From the NCBI RefSeq assembly GCF_014518425.1, contig NZ_JACVCU010000004.1, positions 124,001 through 188,000 on the forward strand: a stretch of 64,000 nucleotides of DNA. Direction: 5' to 3'. This document shows positions 7,402 to 14,829 of this stretch, piece after piece; the first letter of the stretch is position 1, and the number at the start of each line of letters is the position of its first letter. Made by a program: the position numbers and the translations under genes. Below the pieces are notes generated by a model, which was not told the DNA's origin, searched no databases, and saw only the letters and a program-made list of their open reading frames with translations. Origin of the DNA: Terrabacter sp. MAHUQ-38. Its GTDB lineage: Bacteria > Actinomycetota > Actinomycetes > Actinomycetales > Dermatophilaceae.

Positions 7402-7435
7402 CATCGGGGCCACGGCTGATGCCGTGGCCCCGATG
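7402..7435. terminator. Bidirectional terminator between convergent genes
   Basis: CATCGGGGCCACGGC (7402-7416) pairs perfectly with GCCGTGGCCCCGATG (7421-7435): a 15-bp stem with a TGAT tetraloop. It lies between the stop codons of the protease gene (+) and the secreted-protein gene (-) and can serve both. Confidence 0.8.
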
Positions 7436-7484
7436 TCGTGGCTCGATGTCGCGCCTGAATGTCGTGGCTGGATGTCCTGCCTGC
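7432..7484. repeat. Degenerate 12-14 bp tandem repeats
   Basis: Four imperfect copies of a GATGTCGTGGCT-like unit follow the terminator stem directly (GATGTCGTGGCTC, GATGTCGCGCCTGA, ATGTCGTGGCTG, GATGTCCTGCCTG). The first copy shares bases with the terminator arm, suggesting local slippage. Confidence 0.5.
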
Positions 7485-7507
7485 GTGTGTCGCTCAGCGG
7501 CCGGTCC

Positions 7508-8434
7508 TCACGGCGTGAGGGCCGTGAGGTACGCGTGCTGGAAGCGGAACTGCCGCATCGTGCCGTCCTGGTACTGGTCGGATCCCGACTCGAAGTTGAC
7601 GTAGACCCAGTCGCTGACCGGTCCCGCCGAGCCGCGGGGCACGTTGACGATTCCCTCGCTCATCGGCGGGATCTCGATCTGGCGTCCGTAGCTGCCCGTG
7701 CTGATCTTCTTGAACTTCAGCCTGCTGTAGCAGTGCCGGCCGTAGCTCGTGCTGAAGATGTAGTGGCCGTCGGCGACGACCGCGCCCTGCACCCGGGTCG
7801 GAGTGCTGATCGCGACCGGCGTGCCCGTGGGTGCCTGCGTCGACGACAGCTTGTAGCGCCACATCGTCGACGAGCCGGTCAGGGCGTCGCTGAACGTGCC
7901 GACGTAGAGGTAGCCACCGGCCGCCGTGTTGTACGAGCTCGCCTTGACGGCGAACGAGCCGTTCGTCTTCAGCGCGGTGTTGTGCGGCGCCAGTTCGAGT
8001 GCACGCAGCGAGAACCGGAACAGGTTCCTGTCGCCGGAGCTCGTCGACAGCAGGAGGCTGCCGCCCGCCACGGAGACGCCACCCATGTGGCCCTTGATCT
8101 CCGCGCCGCTCGAGTACTGCACGAAGACGCGCTTGACGAGCGCGCCCGTCGACCGGTTCTTCACGGCGAGCATGTTGCGACCCGGCAGCCAGGTGTCGTC
8201 GTTGAGCGACGTGATGAGCCAGTCCTTGGCCGGCCAGTAGGCCAGGCCCTGTGAGACGTAGTCGGTGTTCGTGTACGGGATCGTGGTCCCGGCGTCGAAG
8301 TTGTTGGTGAACCACGTCAGGCCCAACCGCGGCGGACACGTCACCGCCTCTGACGTGGTGGCTGTGACGACACCCATCGGCACGACGAGCCCGACGACCG
8401 CGAGCAGCCGCACGAGCGCAGCACGAATGCGCAT
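7508..8434 (-). CDS. Secreted protein, possible beta-propeller
   Basis: A 308-residue exported protein. ATG at 8434 follows a GGAAGGA site; a much longer frame upstream of it on this strand is only prfB antisense. The signal peptide MRIRAALVRLLAVVGLVVPMGVV is followed by a mature chain with repeated short blocks (VSQGLAYWPAKDWLITSLND, MLAVKNRSTGALVKRVFV, GGVSVAGGSLLLSTSSGDR, GGYLYVGTFSD, VQGAVVADGHYIFSTSYGR). This alternation of Gly-rich turns and hydrophobic strands suggests a beta-propeller, but I cannot name the family. Two cysteines are visible (early TCPP and RHCYS). The neighbours are other secreted proteins; the function is unknown. Confidence 0.75.
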   Translation of the reverse strand: MRIRAALVRLLAVVGLVVPMGVVTATTSEAVTCPPRLGLTWFTNNFDAGTTIPYTNTDYVSQGLAYWPAKDWLITSLNDDTWLPGRNMLAVKNRSTGALVKRVFVQYSSGAEIKGHMGGVSVAGGSLLLSTSSGDRNLFRFSLRALELAPHNTALKTNGSFAVKASSYNTAAGGYLYVGTFSDALTGSSTMWRYKLSSTQAPTGTPVAISTPTRVQGAVVADGHYIFSTSYGRHCYSRLKFKKISTGSYGRQIEIPPMSEGIVNVPRGSAGPVSDWVYVNFESGSDQYQDGTMRQFRFQHAYLTALTP

Positions 8435-8570
8435 AGCCCTGTCCTTCCCTGGAATCCCTCGAGTCCGGACGGGACGTCCGGTGCCCGCATCCTCACCCGG
8501 CAACCCGCCGTTGTCGATGGGGAGCTCTGCCCGGCAGACCCACGCGTACGCCGGCGCCGTCGTGCTGCCG

Positions 8571-8576
8571 TAGGCT
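8571..8576 (+). promoter_or_regulatory. -10 box of prfB (leaderless)
   Basis: TAGGCT ends 8 bases before the GTG start of prfB, so transcription would begin at or next to the start codon. No ribosome binding site lies between. Confidence 0.5.
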
Positions 8577-8584
8577 GATCCATC

Positions 8585-9697
8585 GTGGCTGTTGACTTCA
8601 CGCAAGAGATCAAGGACCTGCGCGCGACGATGGACTCCGTGCGCGGGGTCACCGACCTCGACGTGCTCGCCAAGACCATCGACGACCTCGAGCAGCAGGC
8701 CTCCGCCCCCGACCTCTGGGACGACCCCGACAAGGCGCAGCAGGTGACGAGCGCGCTGAGCCGCGCCAACTCCGAGCGCGACCGTGTCGTCGAGATGGAC
8801 CAGCGAGTCGAGGACCTCGAGACCCTCGTCGAGATGGGCCAGGAGGAGAACGACGCCGCCACCCTCGAGGAGGCCGAGCGCGACCTCGCCAAGCTGAAGA
8901 AGGACATCGGCGAGCTCGAGGTGCGCACGCTGCTGTCGGGGGAGTACGACGAGCGCGAGGCCGTCGTCACGATCCGCTCCGGCGCCGGTGGCGTCGACGC
9001 CGCCGACTTCGCCGAGATGCTCATGCGCATGTACCTGCGCTGGGCCGAGCGTCACGGCTACCCGACCAAGGTCATGGACACCTCGTACGCCGAGGAGGCC
9101 GGCCTCAAGTCCGCCACCTTCGAGGTCAACGTTCCGTACGCGTTCGGCCACCTCTCCGTCGAGGGCGGCACGCACCGTCTCGTGCGGATCAGCCCGTTCG
9201 ACAACCAGGGTCGCCGTCAGACGAGCTTCGCGGCTGTCGAGGTCATCCCGCTCATCGAGAGCGACGACTCCATCGAGATCCCCGAGAACGAGCTGAAGAT
9301 CGACGTCTTCCGCTCGAGTGGCCCGGGCGGCCAGAGCGTCAACACGACCGACTCGGCCGTGCGGATGACGCACCTGCCGACCGGCATCGTCGTCTCGATG
9401 CAGAACGAGAAGTCGCAGATCCAGAACCGCGCCGCCGCCCTGCGCGTCCTCCAGTCCCGCCTGCTCCTGCAGCGCAAGGCGGAGGAGGCCGCGGTCAAGA
9501 AGGAGATGGCCGGCGACGTGAAGGCGAGCTGGGGCGACCAGATGCGCTCGTACGTGCTGAACCCGTACCAGATGGTCAAGGACCTGCGCACCGAGTTCGA
9601 GACCGGCAACCCGACCGCTGTCTTCGACGGCGACATCGACGGCTTCATCGAGGCCGGCATCCGCTGGCAGATCGCGCAGAAGCGCGCCGAGGTCTGA
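8585..9697 (+). CDS. prfB: Peptide chain release factor 2 (RF2)
   Basis: A 370-residue class I release factor that reads UGA/UAA stop codons and triggers peptide release. The N-terminal coiled-coil domain (about 1-110) is followed by the RF core, [19 protein letters not shown], and the catalytic loop [17 protein letters not shown], whose GGQ enters the peptidyl-transferase centre. The recognition segment SPF near residue 205 ([16 protein letters not shown]) is the RF2-type tripeptide. The frame is continuous with no internal UGA, so the autoregulatory +1 frameshift of E. coli prfB is absent. GTG at 8585 is supported by a leaderless-type -10 box. It heads the conserved prfB-ftsE-ftsX-smpB neighbourhood. 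Confidence 0.97.
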   Translation: MAVDFTQEIKDLRATMDSVRGVTDLDVLAKTIDDLEQQASAPDLWDDPDKAQQVTSALSRANSERDRVVEMDQRVEDLETLVEMGQEENDAATLEEAERDLAKLKKDIGELEVRTLLSGEYDEREAVVTIRSGAGGVDAADFAEMLMRMYLRWAERHGYPTKVMDTSYAEEAGLKSATFEVNVPYAFGHLSVEGGTHRLVRISPFDNQGRRQTSFAAVEVIPLIESDDSIEIPENELKIDVFRSSGPGGQSVNTTDSAVRMTHLPTGIVVSMQNEKSQIQNRAAALRVLQSRLLLQRKAEEAAVKKEMAGDVKASWGDQMRSYVLNPYQMVKDLRTEFETGNPTAVFDGDIDGFIEAGIRWQIAQKRAEV

Positions 9698-9859
9698 CAT
9701 CCGGACGTTCTCCGGTTTTCGACGGGCGAAGCGGGCCCGGCGCTCGTAGGGTCGCGGGGTCGGCTCCACCCGACGGTGGTCCGCGGCTTGACCGACCTCC
9801 CGGTGAGCTCCGCCCACGGTGGGTCGGCGCAACTCACGCTCCGCCCGAGAGGTTCCTCC

Positions 9860-10378
9860 ATGCCTGCCCTCCACCGCATCCTCACGACGCTGGCCGCCGC
9901 TGTCGCCACCGCGCTCATGACCTTCGCCCCGACCGTCTCCGCCGCGGCGTCCACCCTGTCCACCACGTCCTCCACGTCCTCCACGGTCGCCGTCGCTGCC
10001 GTCAGCTCGACGTCCGTGCCGTGCAGCAGCGTGCGCCAGATCGGTGACCGGAAGGTCGTCTCCGACCTCGGCATGTCGGCCTTCACCGTGCGTCAGTTCA
10101 TCGGTTGGTGCACTGACGCGAGCGGCTCAGCGTGGATGAACTTCGCCTCCGTCTACGTCTGGGACCAGTACCACGACCGCGGCTTCGCCTACCGGTCGTA
10201 CGCCGGCATCGCGGTCCGCGGCGAGCCGGAGACCCGCGGCTTCACCGCGAGCGCCATCCGCCAGCAGCTGAGCTACTCGACCCCGGTCCGCACGACTGCC
10301 AGGTGCACGCAGGGGTGGGGCAAGCTGTACCGCTCGGGCGCGGAGTCGGCGCAGGGCCTCACGAGCCTCGTCTGCTGA
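9860..10378 (+). CDS. Small secreted cysteine-containing protein
   Basis: A 172-residue exported protein of unknown function. ATG at 9860 follows a GAGAGG site; the frame extends upstream to 9776 without a better start. The signal peptide (MPALHRILTTLAAAVATALMTF) is followed by a Ser/Thr-rich linker and a compact domain with four cysteines (PCSS, WCTD, RCTQ, a final LVC), likely two disulfides. The cysteine-free middle contains SVYVWDQYHDRGFAYRSYAG. It sits between prfB and ftsE, which is not part of the usual conserved order, so it looks like an insertion of a secreted-protein gene into that block. Confidence 0.7.
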   Translation: MPALHRILTTLAAAVATALMTFAPTVSAAASTLSTTSSTSSTVAVAAVSSTSVPCSSVRQIGDRKVVSDLGMSAFTVRQFIGWCTDASGSAWMNFASVYVWDQYHDRGFAYRSYAGIAVRGEPETRGFTASAIRQQLSYSTPVRTTARCTQGWGKLYRSGAESAQGLTSLVC

Positions 10379-10430
10379 CCCAGGCGGGGATGGGTGGACC
10401 GCCACGCCGGACCTGCCGTTTTCCGGTGGT

Positions 10431-10461
10431 TTGACCCCTGCCCGACGTAGCCTCGTAGGCG
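10431..10461 (+). promoter_or_regulatory. Possible promoter upstream of ftsE
   Basis: TTGACC (10431-10436) and TAGGCG (10456-10461), spaced 19 bases, resemble a sigma-70 promoter. It lies about 90 bases before the ftsE start in the only spacer available to drive ftsEX. Confidence 0.35.
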
Positions 10462-10550
10462 GTCCCTGAGCGCGCCGACGTATGCCGGCACGCGCGGGCC
10501 CAGCCCAGCCGCAGTCCCGCTGATGCCCAGAACGAGTCGAGGCCCGACGC

Positions 10551-11465
10551 ATGATCCTCTTCGAGAACGTCACGAAGACCTACCCGCGGACGACCCGTCC
10601 GGCGCTCGACGACGTCAGCCTCGAGATCCCGCGCGGCGAGTTCGCCTTCGTCGTCGGCACCTCCGGCTCCGGCAAGTCGACGATGATGCAGCTCGTCATG
10701 AAGGAGCAGGACGTCACCCGGGGTCGCATCCTCGTCGCGGGCCGGGAGCTCGACCGGCTCCCCGAGCGCAAGGTGCCGGCACTGCGCCGCGAGATCGGCT
10801 GCGTCTTCCAGGACTTCCGGCTGCTGCCCAACAAGACCGTGTTCCAGAACGTCGCCTACGCGCTGCAGGTCCTCGGCAGCAGCCGCGCCCGCATCCGCCA
10901 GACGGTTCCCGAGACGCTCGAGCTGGTGGGCCTCGCCGGCATGGAGAAGCGGATGCCGCACCAGCTGTCCGGTGGTGAGCAGCAGCGCGTTGCGATCGCG
11001 CGCGCCTTCGTGAACCGCCCCCCGATCCTGCTGGCCGACGAGCCGACGGGAAACCTCGACCCCGACACGAGCCTCGGCATCGTGCAGCTGCTCGACCGGA
11101 TCAACCGCACCGGCACGACCGTCGTCATGGCGACCCACGACACCGTCACCGTCAACGCCATGCGCAAGCGCGTCATCCGCCTCGACCGCGGCGTCCTCGT
11201 CAGCGACATGGAGGCCGGCGACTACACGACGGGCAGCATCCCGCGGATCCGTCTCGACGAGGAGACGGGCTCCCCGCGCCGCGCCGACGAGCCCGAGGTG
11301 GCCGACGGCTACGACGACGCCGACCCGACGGCATACGACGAGGCCGACGAGGATGACGAGGACGACCCCGACGCCCTGCCGCCCATCGGTCGGGACGCCG
11401 ACGCGCCGCGCCCGAAGGGCGGAATCTTCCGCCGGCGCAAGGCCGTCCAGACGACTGACCGCTGA
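10551..11465 (+). CDS. ftsE: Cell division ABC ATPase FtsE with acidic C-terminal extension
   Basis: The ATPase of the FtsEX complex, which couples division to activation of a cell-wall hydrolase outside the membrane. Walker A is GTSGSGKST (residues 36-44), the signature is LSGGEQQ (about 143) and Walker B plus H-loop are LLADEPTGNLD and MATHD. The core ends near residue 225. A further tail of about 75 residues is first strongly acidic (DEADEDDEDDPD) and then basic (FRRRKA); typical FtsE proteins are about 225-230 residues. ftsX follows after 24 bases, and a coupled M23 hydrolase gene comes next. Confidence 0.96.
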   Translation: MILFENVTKTYPRTTRPALDDVSLEIPRGEFAFVVGTSGSGKSTMMQLVMKEQDVTRGRILVAGRELDRLPERKVPALRREIGCVFQDFRLLPNKTVFQNVAYALQVLGSSRARIRQTVPETLELVGLAGMEKRMPHQLSGGEQQRVAIARAFVNRPPILLADEPTGNLDPDTSLGIVQLLDRINRTGTTVVMATHDTVTVNAMRKRVIRLDRGVLVSDMEAGDYTTGSIPRIRLDEETGSPRRADEPEVADGYDDADPTAYDEADEDDEDDPDALPPIGRDADAPRPKGGIFRRRKAVQTTDR

Positions 11466-11489
11466 GCGCGAGACGGAGCGAGACACGAC

Positions 11490-12395
11490 ATGCGATTCCA
11501 GTTCCTCCTCGGTGAGATCGGCAACGGCCTGCGACGAAACCTGTCGATGGCGGTGTCGGTCGTCATCGTCACGATGATCTCGATGTACCTCCTCGGCCTC
11601 GGCCTCATGGGCCAGCGGCAGGTCGACACGATGAAGGACTACTGGTACGACCGCGTCCAGGTCACGGTCATGCTCTGCGCCGAGAAGACGCGGTTCACCA
11701 ACTGTGCCGGCGAACCGACGACCGATGCCCAGCGGACGGCGATCAAGGCGGAGCTCGAGGCGCTCAAGCCGACGGTCAAGGAGGTCTACTACGAGTCGCG
11801 CGACGAGGCGTACGAGCGGTTCAAGCAGACCTACAAGAACTCCCCGCTGGCGCGCGCGGGGGAGTCGTACTTCGCCGACTCCTACCGCGTGAACCTCAAT
11901 GACCCCAACAAGTTCGACGTCGTGGCGAGCTCGATCAAGGGCATGCCGGGTGTCGCCGACGTCCAGGACCAGAAGAAGCTCCTCGAGAAGTTCTTCACCT
12001 TCATGAACACCGTCTCGTGGGCCGCCATCGCGCTGTCCTCGCTCATGGTCCTCGCTGCGGTGATGCTCATCTCGACGACGATCCGCCAGACCGCCTTCAG
12101 TCGCCGGCGCGAGACGGGAATCATGCGTCTCGTCGGCGCCTCGAACTTCACGATCCGGTTCCCGTTCGTCATGGAGACGGTCCTCGCGAGCGTCCTCGGC
12201 GCGGTGCTCGCGATGGGCATGCTGTGGGCCACCGTCCGCTACGGCGTTGTCGGGTTCCTCAGCCAGACCCTCACCGACACGGCTTTCATCGGCGTCCCGG
12301 ACGTCTACCACGTCGCGCCGTTCATCGTCGTCGGGGTCGTCGTGCTGTCGAGCCTCACGTCGTGGGTCACGCTGCGCCGCTACCTGCGCGTCTGA
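11490..12395 (+). CDS. ftsX: Cell division protein FtsX
   Basis: A 301-residue membrane subunit of FtsEX. A first helix at about 20-40 (NLSMAVSVVIVTMISMYLLGLG) is followed by a large extracytoplasmic loop (about 45-165, with a cysteine pair CAEKTRFTNC) and three more helices (about 172-195, 222-250, 268-290), the FtsX/MacB topology. The loop normally contacts the hydrolase partner; the M23 protein encoded just downstream is the obvious candidate. ATG at 11490 follows GAGACGGAGCGAG. It shares an operon with ftsE. Confidence 0.96.
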   Translation: MRFQFLLGEIGNGLRRNLSMAVSVVIVTMISMYLLGLGLMGQRQVDTMKDYWYDRVQVTVMLCAEKTRFTNCAGEPTTDAQRTAIKAELEALKPTVKEVYYESRDEAYERFKQTYKNSPLARAGESYFADSYRVNLNDPNKFDVVASSIKGMPGVADVQDQKKLLEKFFTFMNTVSWAAIALSSLMVLAAVMLISTTIRQTAFSRRRETGIMRLVGASNFTIRFPFVMETVLASVLGAVLAMGMLWATVRYGVVGFLSQTLTDTAFIGVPDVYHVAPFIVVGVVVLSSLTSWVTLRRYLRV

Positions 12396-12525
12396 GCGCC
12401 AGATTTCTGCAAGATTTCCCCAATCGGGAGAATCCGCGGCGGTCGTCGAGCATTCTGGTCCGGTCGCGCTCGGCGCCCCTCGCACGGGCTCGCCGGGCAT
12501 CCATTACTCGAGGGAGCAGAACGTG

Positions 12526-12591
12526 ATGATCGTGCTAAATCTCCCGCACAAGAGTGACCTGTGGTACCAATGGAACATATGTGGCTCATGA
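12526..12591 (+). CDS. 21-codon leader ORF overlapping the M23 hydrolase start
   Basis: A short frame starts at ATG 12526 behind a good ribosome site (GGGAGC, about 10 bases upstream) and ends TGA at 12589-12591. It overlaps the hydrolase ATG (12588) in the coupling arrangement ATGA. The peptide begins MIVLNLPHKSD and ends in a Trp/Tyr/Cys-rich tail (LWYQWNICGS). The hydrolase start itself has no ribosome site, so ribosomes finishing this ORF would be expected to reinitiate there. It could be a regulatory leader peptide or only a coupling device. It is too short for compositional tests. Confidence 0.55.
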   Translation: MIVLNLPHKSDLWYQWNICGS

Positions 12592-14090
12592 GGCGTTCTG
12601 AGAGGGGCCGGCCCGCGACCAAGCTGACGGCCGCTGGGCTCGTCATCGCCTGCTCGGTCTCCGTGGGCTCGGCGCTCGTGGCGCGGGCCGACTCGGTCTC
12701 CGACCAGAAGAAGAAGAACGACAAGAAGATCGCGCAGCTCGGGCAGCAGCTCGAGGGGACCAAGGCCTCGCTCGCCCGTGCCTACGTCAATCTCGAGCGC
12801 ACCAACGCCGCGATGCCGCTCGCACAGCAGCGCGTCGTCGCAGCGCAGGGGGCACAGGCCCGTGCCGAGGCCGCGCAGGCCGCCGCCGAGGCCACCGAGG
12901 CCCGCGCCATCGCGGCCGAGGGCAAGGCCCGCGCCCACAACGAGGCCGTCGCGCAGAAGCTCGCGGTCGCCCTCGCCAACGAGCAGCGTGCCAAGGAGCA
13001 GCTTGCCAAGAGCGGGGCCGAGCTCGTCACGAGCCAGGATGCCCTCGACTCGTACGCCGCCGAGGTCTTCCAGGGCTCGGGTCAGGAGTCCCAGCTCGGC
13101 ATGGTGTTCGGCTCGACCTCACCCGAGGACTTCGCCAACCGTCTCCTCATGGCCGACACCGCGAGCGCCGTCGCCAGCGACACCATCGACAAGCTTGCGG
13201 CCATGACGGCCGACAACACCTCGACCCGTTCCTACCTCACGTCGGTGCGCGGCGAGATCGCCGAGCTGAAGCGCCAAGCCGAGGCCGCGCTCAAGGCGGC
13301 CGAGGCCGCGGCTGCCGCAGCGACGCAGGCCAAGAACCAGGCCATCGTCGCCAAGAACAACGCGGTCATCGCCGCGCAGAACGCCGTCGCGGCGAAGGCG
13401 CAGCTCGACCAGCTGAAGTCCAAGCAGTCCGCCTACGCCGCTGACCTCGCCGTGCAGCGCAAGAGCGAGGCCGCGGCCCTGGGCTCGGCCCGTGCCGAGT
13501 CCTCCCGCCTCCAGGCGATCCTCGTCGAACGCGCCCGCCAGGCCCGCATCGCCGAGCAGAAGCGCCTCGCCAAGCTCCGCGCCGAGCGCGCGGCGAAGAT
13601 CCGCGCCGAACGGGCCAAGGCGGCCGCCGCCAAGAAGCGCGGGCAGGTCTACGTCCCGAAGACGCCTCCACCGGTGCAGAGCGACTCGACACCGTCGAAC
13701 TACCTCAGCTACCCCGCCATCGGCCCGACGACGTCGGGCTTCGGCATGCGCTGGCACCCGGTGCTGCAGAAGTGGATGCTCCACGACGGCCTCGACTGGG
13801 GCATCGCCTGCGGCACGCCGGTGTATGCCGCCGCGCCGGGTGAGGTCATCCGCGCCGGCTGGCGCGCGAGCGGTTGGGGCAACCAGATCCTCATCGACCA
13901 CGGCATCCATCGCGGCATCGACCTGGTGACCAGCTACAACCACCTGTCGAGCATCGTGAAGTGGGGCGGCTCGGTCAGGCGTGGCCAGCTCATCGGGTAC
14001 TCCGGCACCACCGGTTACTCGACGGGCTGCCACCTGCACTTCGGCACCTACGAGGACGGCACGCCGGTCAACCCGCGCAACTGGCTCTGA
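12588..14090 (+). CDS. M23 peptidoglycan endopeptidase with coiled coil (FtsEX partner)
   Basis: A 500-residue exported cell-wall hydrolase. A signal anchor (about residues 13-35) precedes a long Ala/Lys/Glu-rich coiled coil (about 40-340), as in EnvC/PcsB-type FtsEX partners. The C-terminal LytM/M23 domain has GFGMRWHPVLQKWMLHDGLDW and CHLHFGTYEDG, supplying the zinc His/Asp and the HxH motif, so it should be active. The start at 12588 is supported by overlap with the leader ORF; in-frame starts further upstream (12561, 12570, 12579) cannot be excluded. The location directly behind ftsEX argues that FtsEX gates its activity at division. No defect is seen. Confidence 0.9.
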   Translation: MRRSERGRPATKLTAAGLVIACSVSVGSALVARADSVSDQKKKNDKKIAQLGQQLEGTKASLARAYVNLERTNAAMPLAQQRVVAAQGAQARAEAAQAAAEATEARAIAAEGKARAHNEAVAQKLAVALANEQRAKEQLAKSGAELVTSQDALDSYAAEVFQGSGQESQLGMVFGSTSPEDFANRLLMADTASAVASDTIDKLAAMTADNTSTRSYLTSVRGEIAELKRQAEAALKAAEAAAAAATQAKNQAIVAKNNAVIAAQNAVAAKAQLDQLKSKQSAYAADLAVQRKSEAAALGSARAESSRLQAILVERARQARIAEQKRLAKLRAERAAKIRAERAKAAAAKKRGQVYVPKTPPPVQSDSTPSNYLSYPAIGPTTSGFGMRWHPVLQKWMLHDGLDWGIACGTPVYAAAPGEVIRAGWRASGWGNQILIDHGIHRGIDLVTSYNHLSSIVKWGGSVRRGQLIGYSGTTGYSTGCHLHFGTYEDGTPVNPRNWL

Positions 14091-14138
14091 CCCGCGGACG
14101 CCGACGAGCGCGCGGCCGTGCACGCCGTCGCGCAAAAC

Positions 14139-14151
14139 CGACTCTGAGTCG
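14139..14151. promoter_or_regulatory. Perfect 13-bp palindrome upstream of smpB
   Basis: CGACTCTGAGTCG is a perfect 6+1+6 palindrome about 100 bases before the smpB start, just downstream of an AAAA run. It may be an operator; no regulator can be assigned. Confidence 0.35.
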
Positions 14152-14247
14152 AGCCGTTCTTCGGGGTAGCGTTGGTGCGCTGACCGCACGGCGCGGTCGC
14201 GCAGGCGCGAGAGGTCGCGCGTACACCCGAGTCGGAAGGACGGTCAG

Positions 14248-14721
14248 GTGCCCAAGGAGAAGGGGCGGTCGCTCATCGCGAGCAACCGCAAGGCCCGGCA
14301 CGACTACCTCATCGAGGACACGTTCGAGGCGGGCATCGTCCTCTCCGGCACCGAGGTCAAGGCGCTGCGGATGGGACGCGCCTCACTCGTCGACGGCTTC
14401 GCCATGTTCACCGGCGACGAGCTCTACCTCGAGAACGTCCACATCCCTGAGTACCTCAACGGCACGTGGAACAACCACGCGCCGCGGCGCAAGCGCAAGC
14501 TGCTGCTCCACCGTGCCGAGCTCGAGAAGATCGCGCACAAGACCCGCGAGAGCGGGCGCACCATCGTGCCGCTGTCGCTCTACTTCAAGGACGGACGCGC
14601 GAAGGTCGAGATCGCCGTCGCGACCGGCAAGAAGGAGTACGACAAGCGCCACGCGCTGCGCGAGCGCCAGGACAGGCGCGAGGCCGACCGTGCGATGAGC
14701 GCTGCCAACCGTCGGCGCTGA
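14248..14721 (+). CDS. smpB: SsrA-binding protein SmpB
   Basis: A 157-residue tmRNA partner that delivers tmRNA to stalled ribosomes. The family core is complete: [61 protein letters not shown] and [16 protein letters not shown], followed by a basic tail that enters the mRNA channel. GTG at 14248 follows GGAAGGA. The tmRNA gene, often near smpB, is here 10 kb downstream on the same strand. Confidence 0.97.
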   Translation: MPKEKGRSLIASNRKARHDYLIEDTFEAGIVLSGTEVKALRMGRASLVDGFAMFTGDELYLENVHIPEYLNGTWNNHAPRRKRKLLLHRAELEKIAHKTRESGRTIVPLSLYFKDGRAKVEIAVATGKKEYDKRHALRERQDRREADRAMSAANRRR

Positions 14722-14829
14722 AGGAGGCCGACGCCGCTGCGACACGCAGGGATCGCAGCCCGGAACCGGGCGTCCACCCGCCGCGTCCGGTGTCAGGATG
14801 CAAGGGACCAACGACGTGGAGGGACCCCG

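Noticed and set aside
8585-9697. Programmed +1 frameshift in prfB
   Set aside because: The frame is continuous from GTG 8585 with no in-frame UGA or slippery CUU-UGA.
7508-9874. A 788-codon minus-strand frame joining the secreted protein to a long upstream part
   Set aside because: The upstream part is antisense to prfB; a signal peptide with its own ribosome site begins at 8434.
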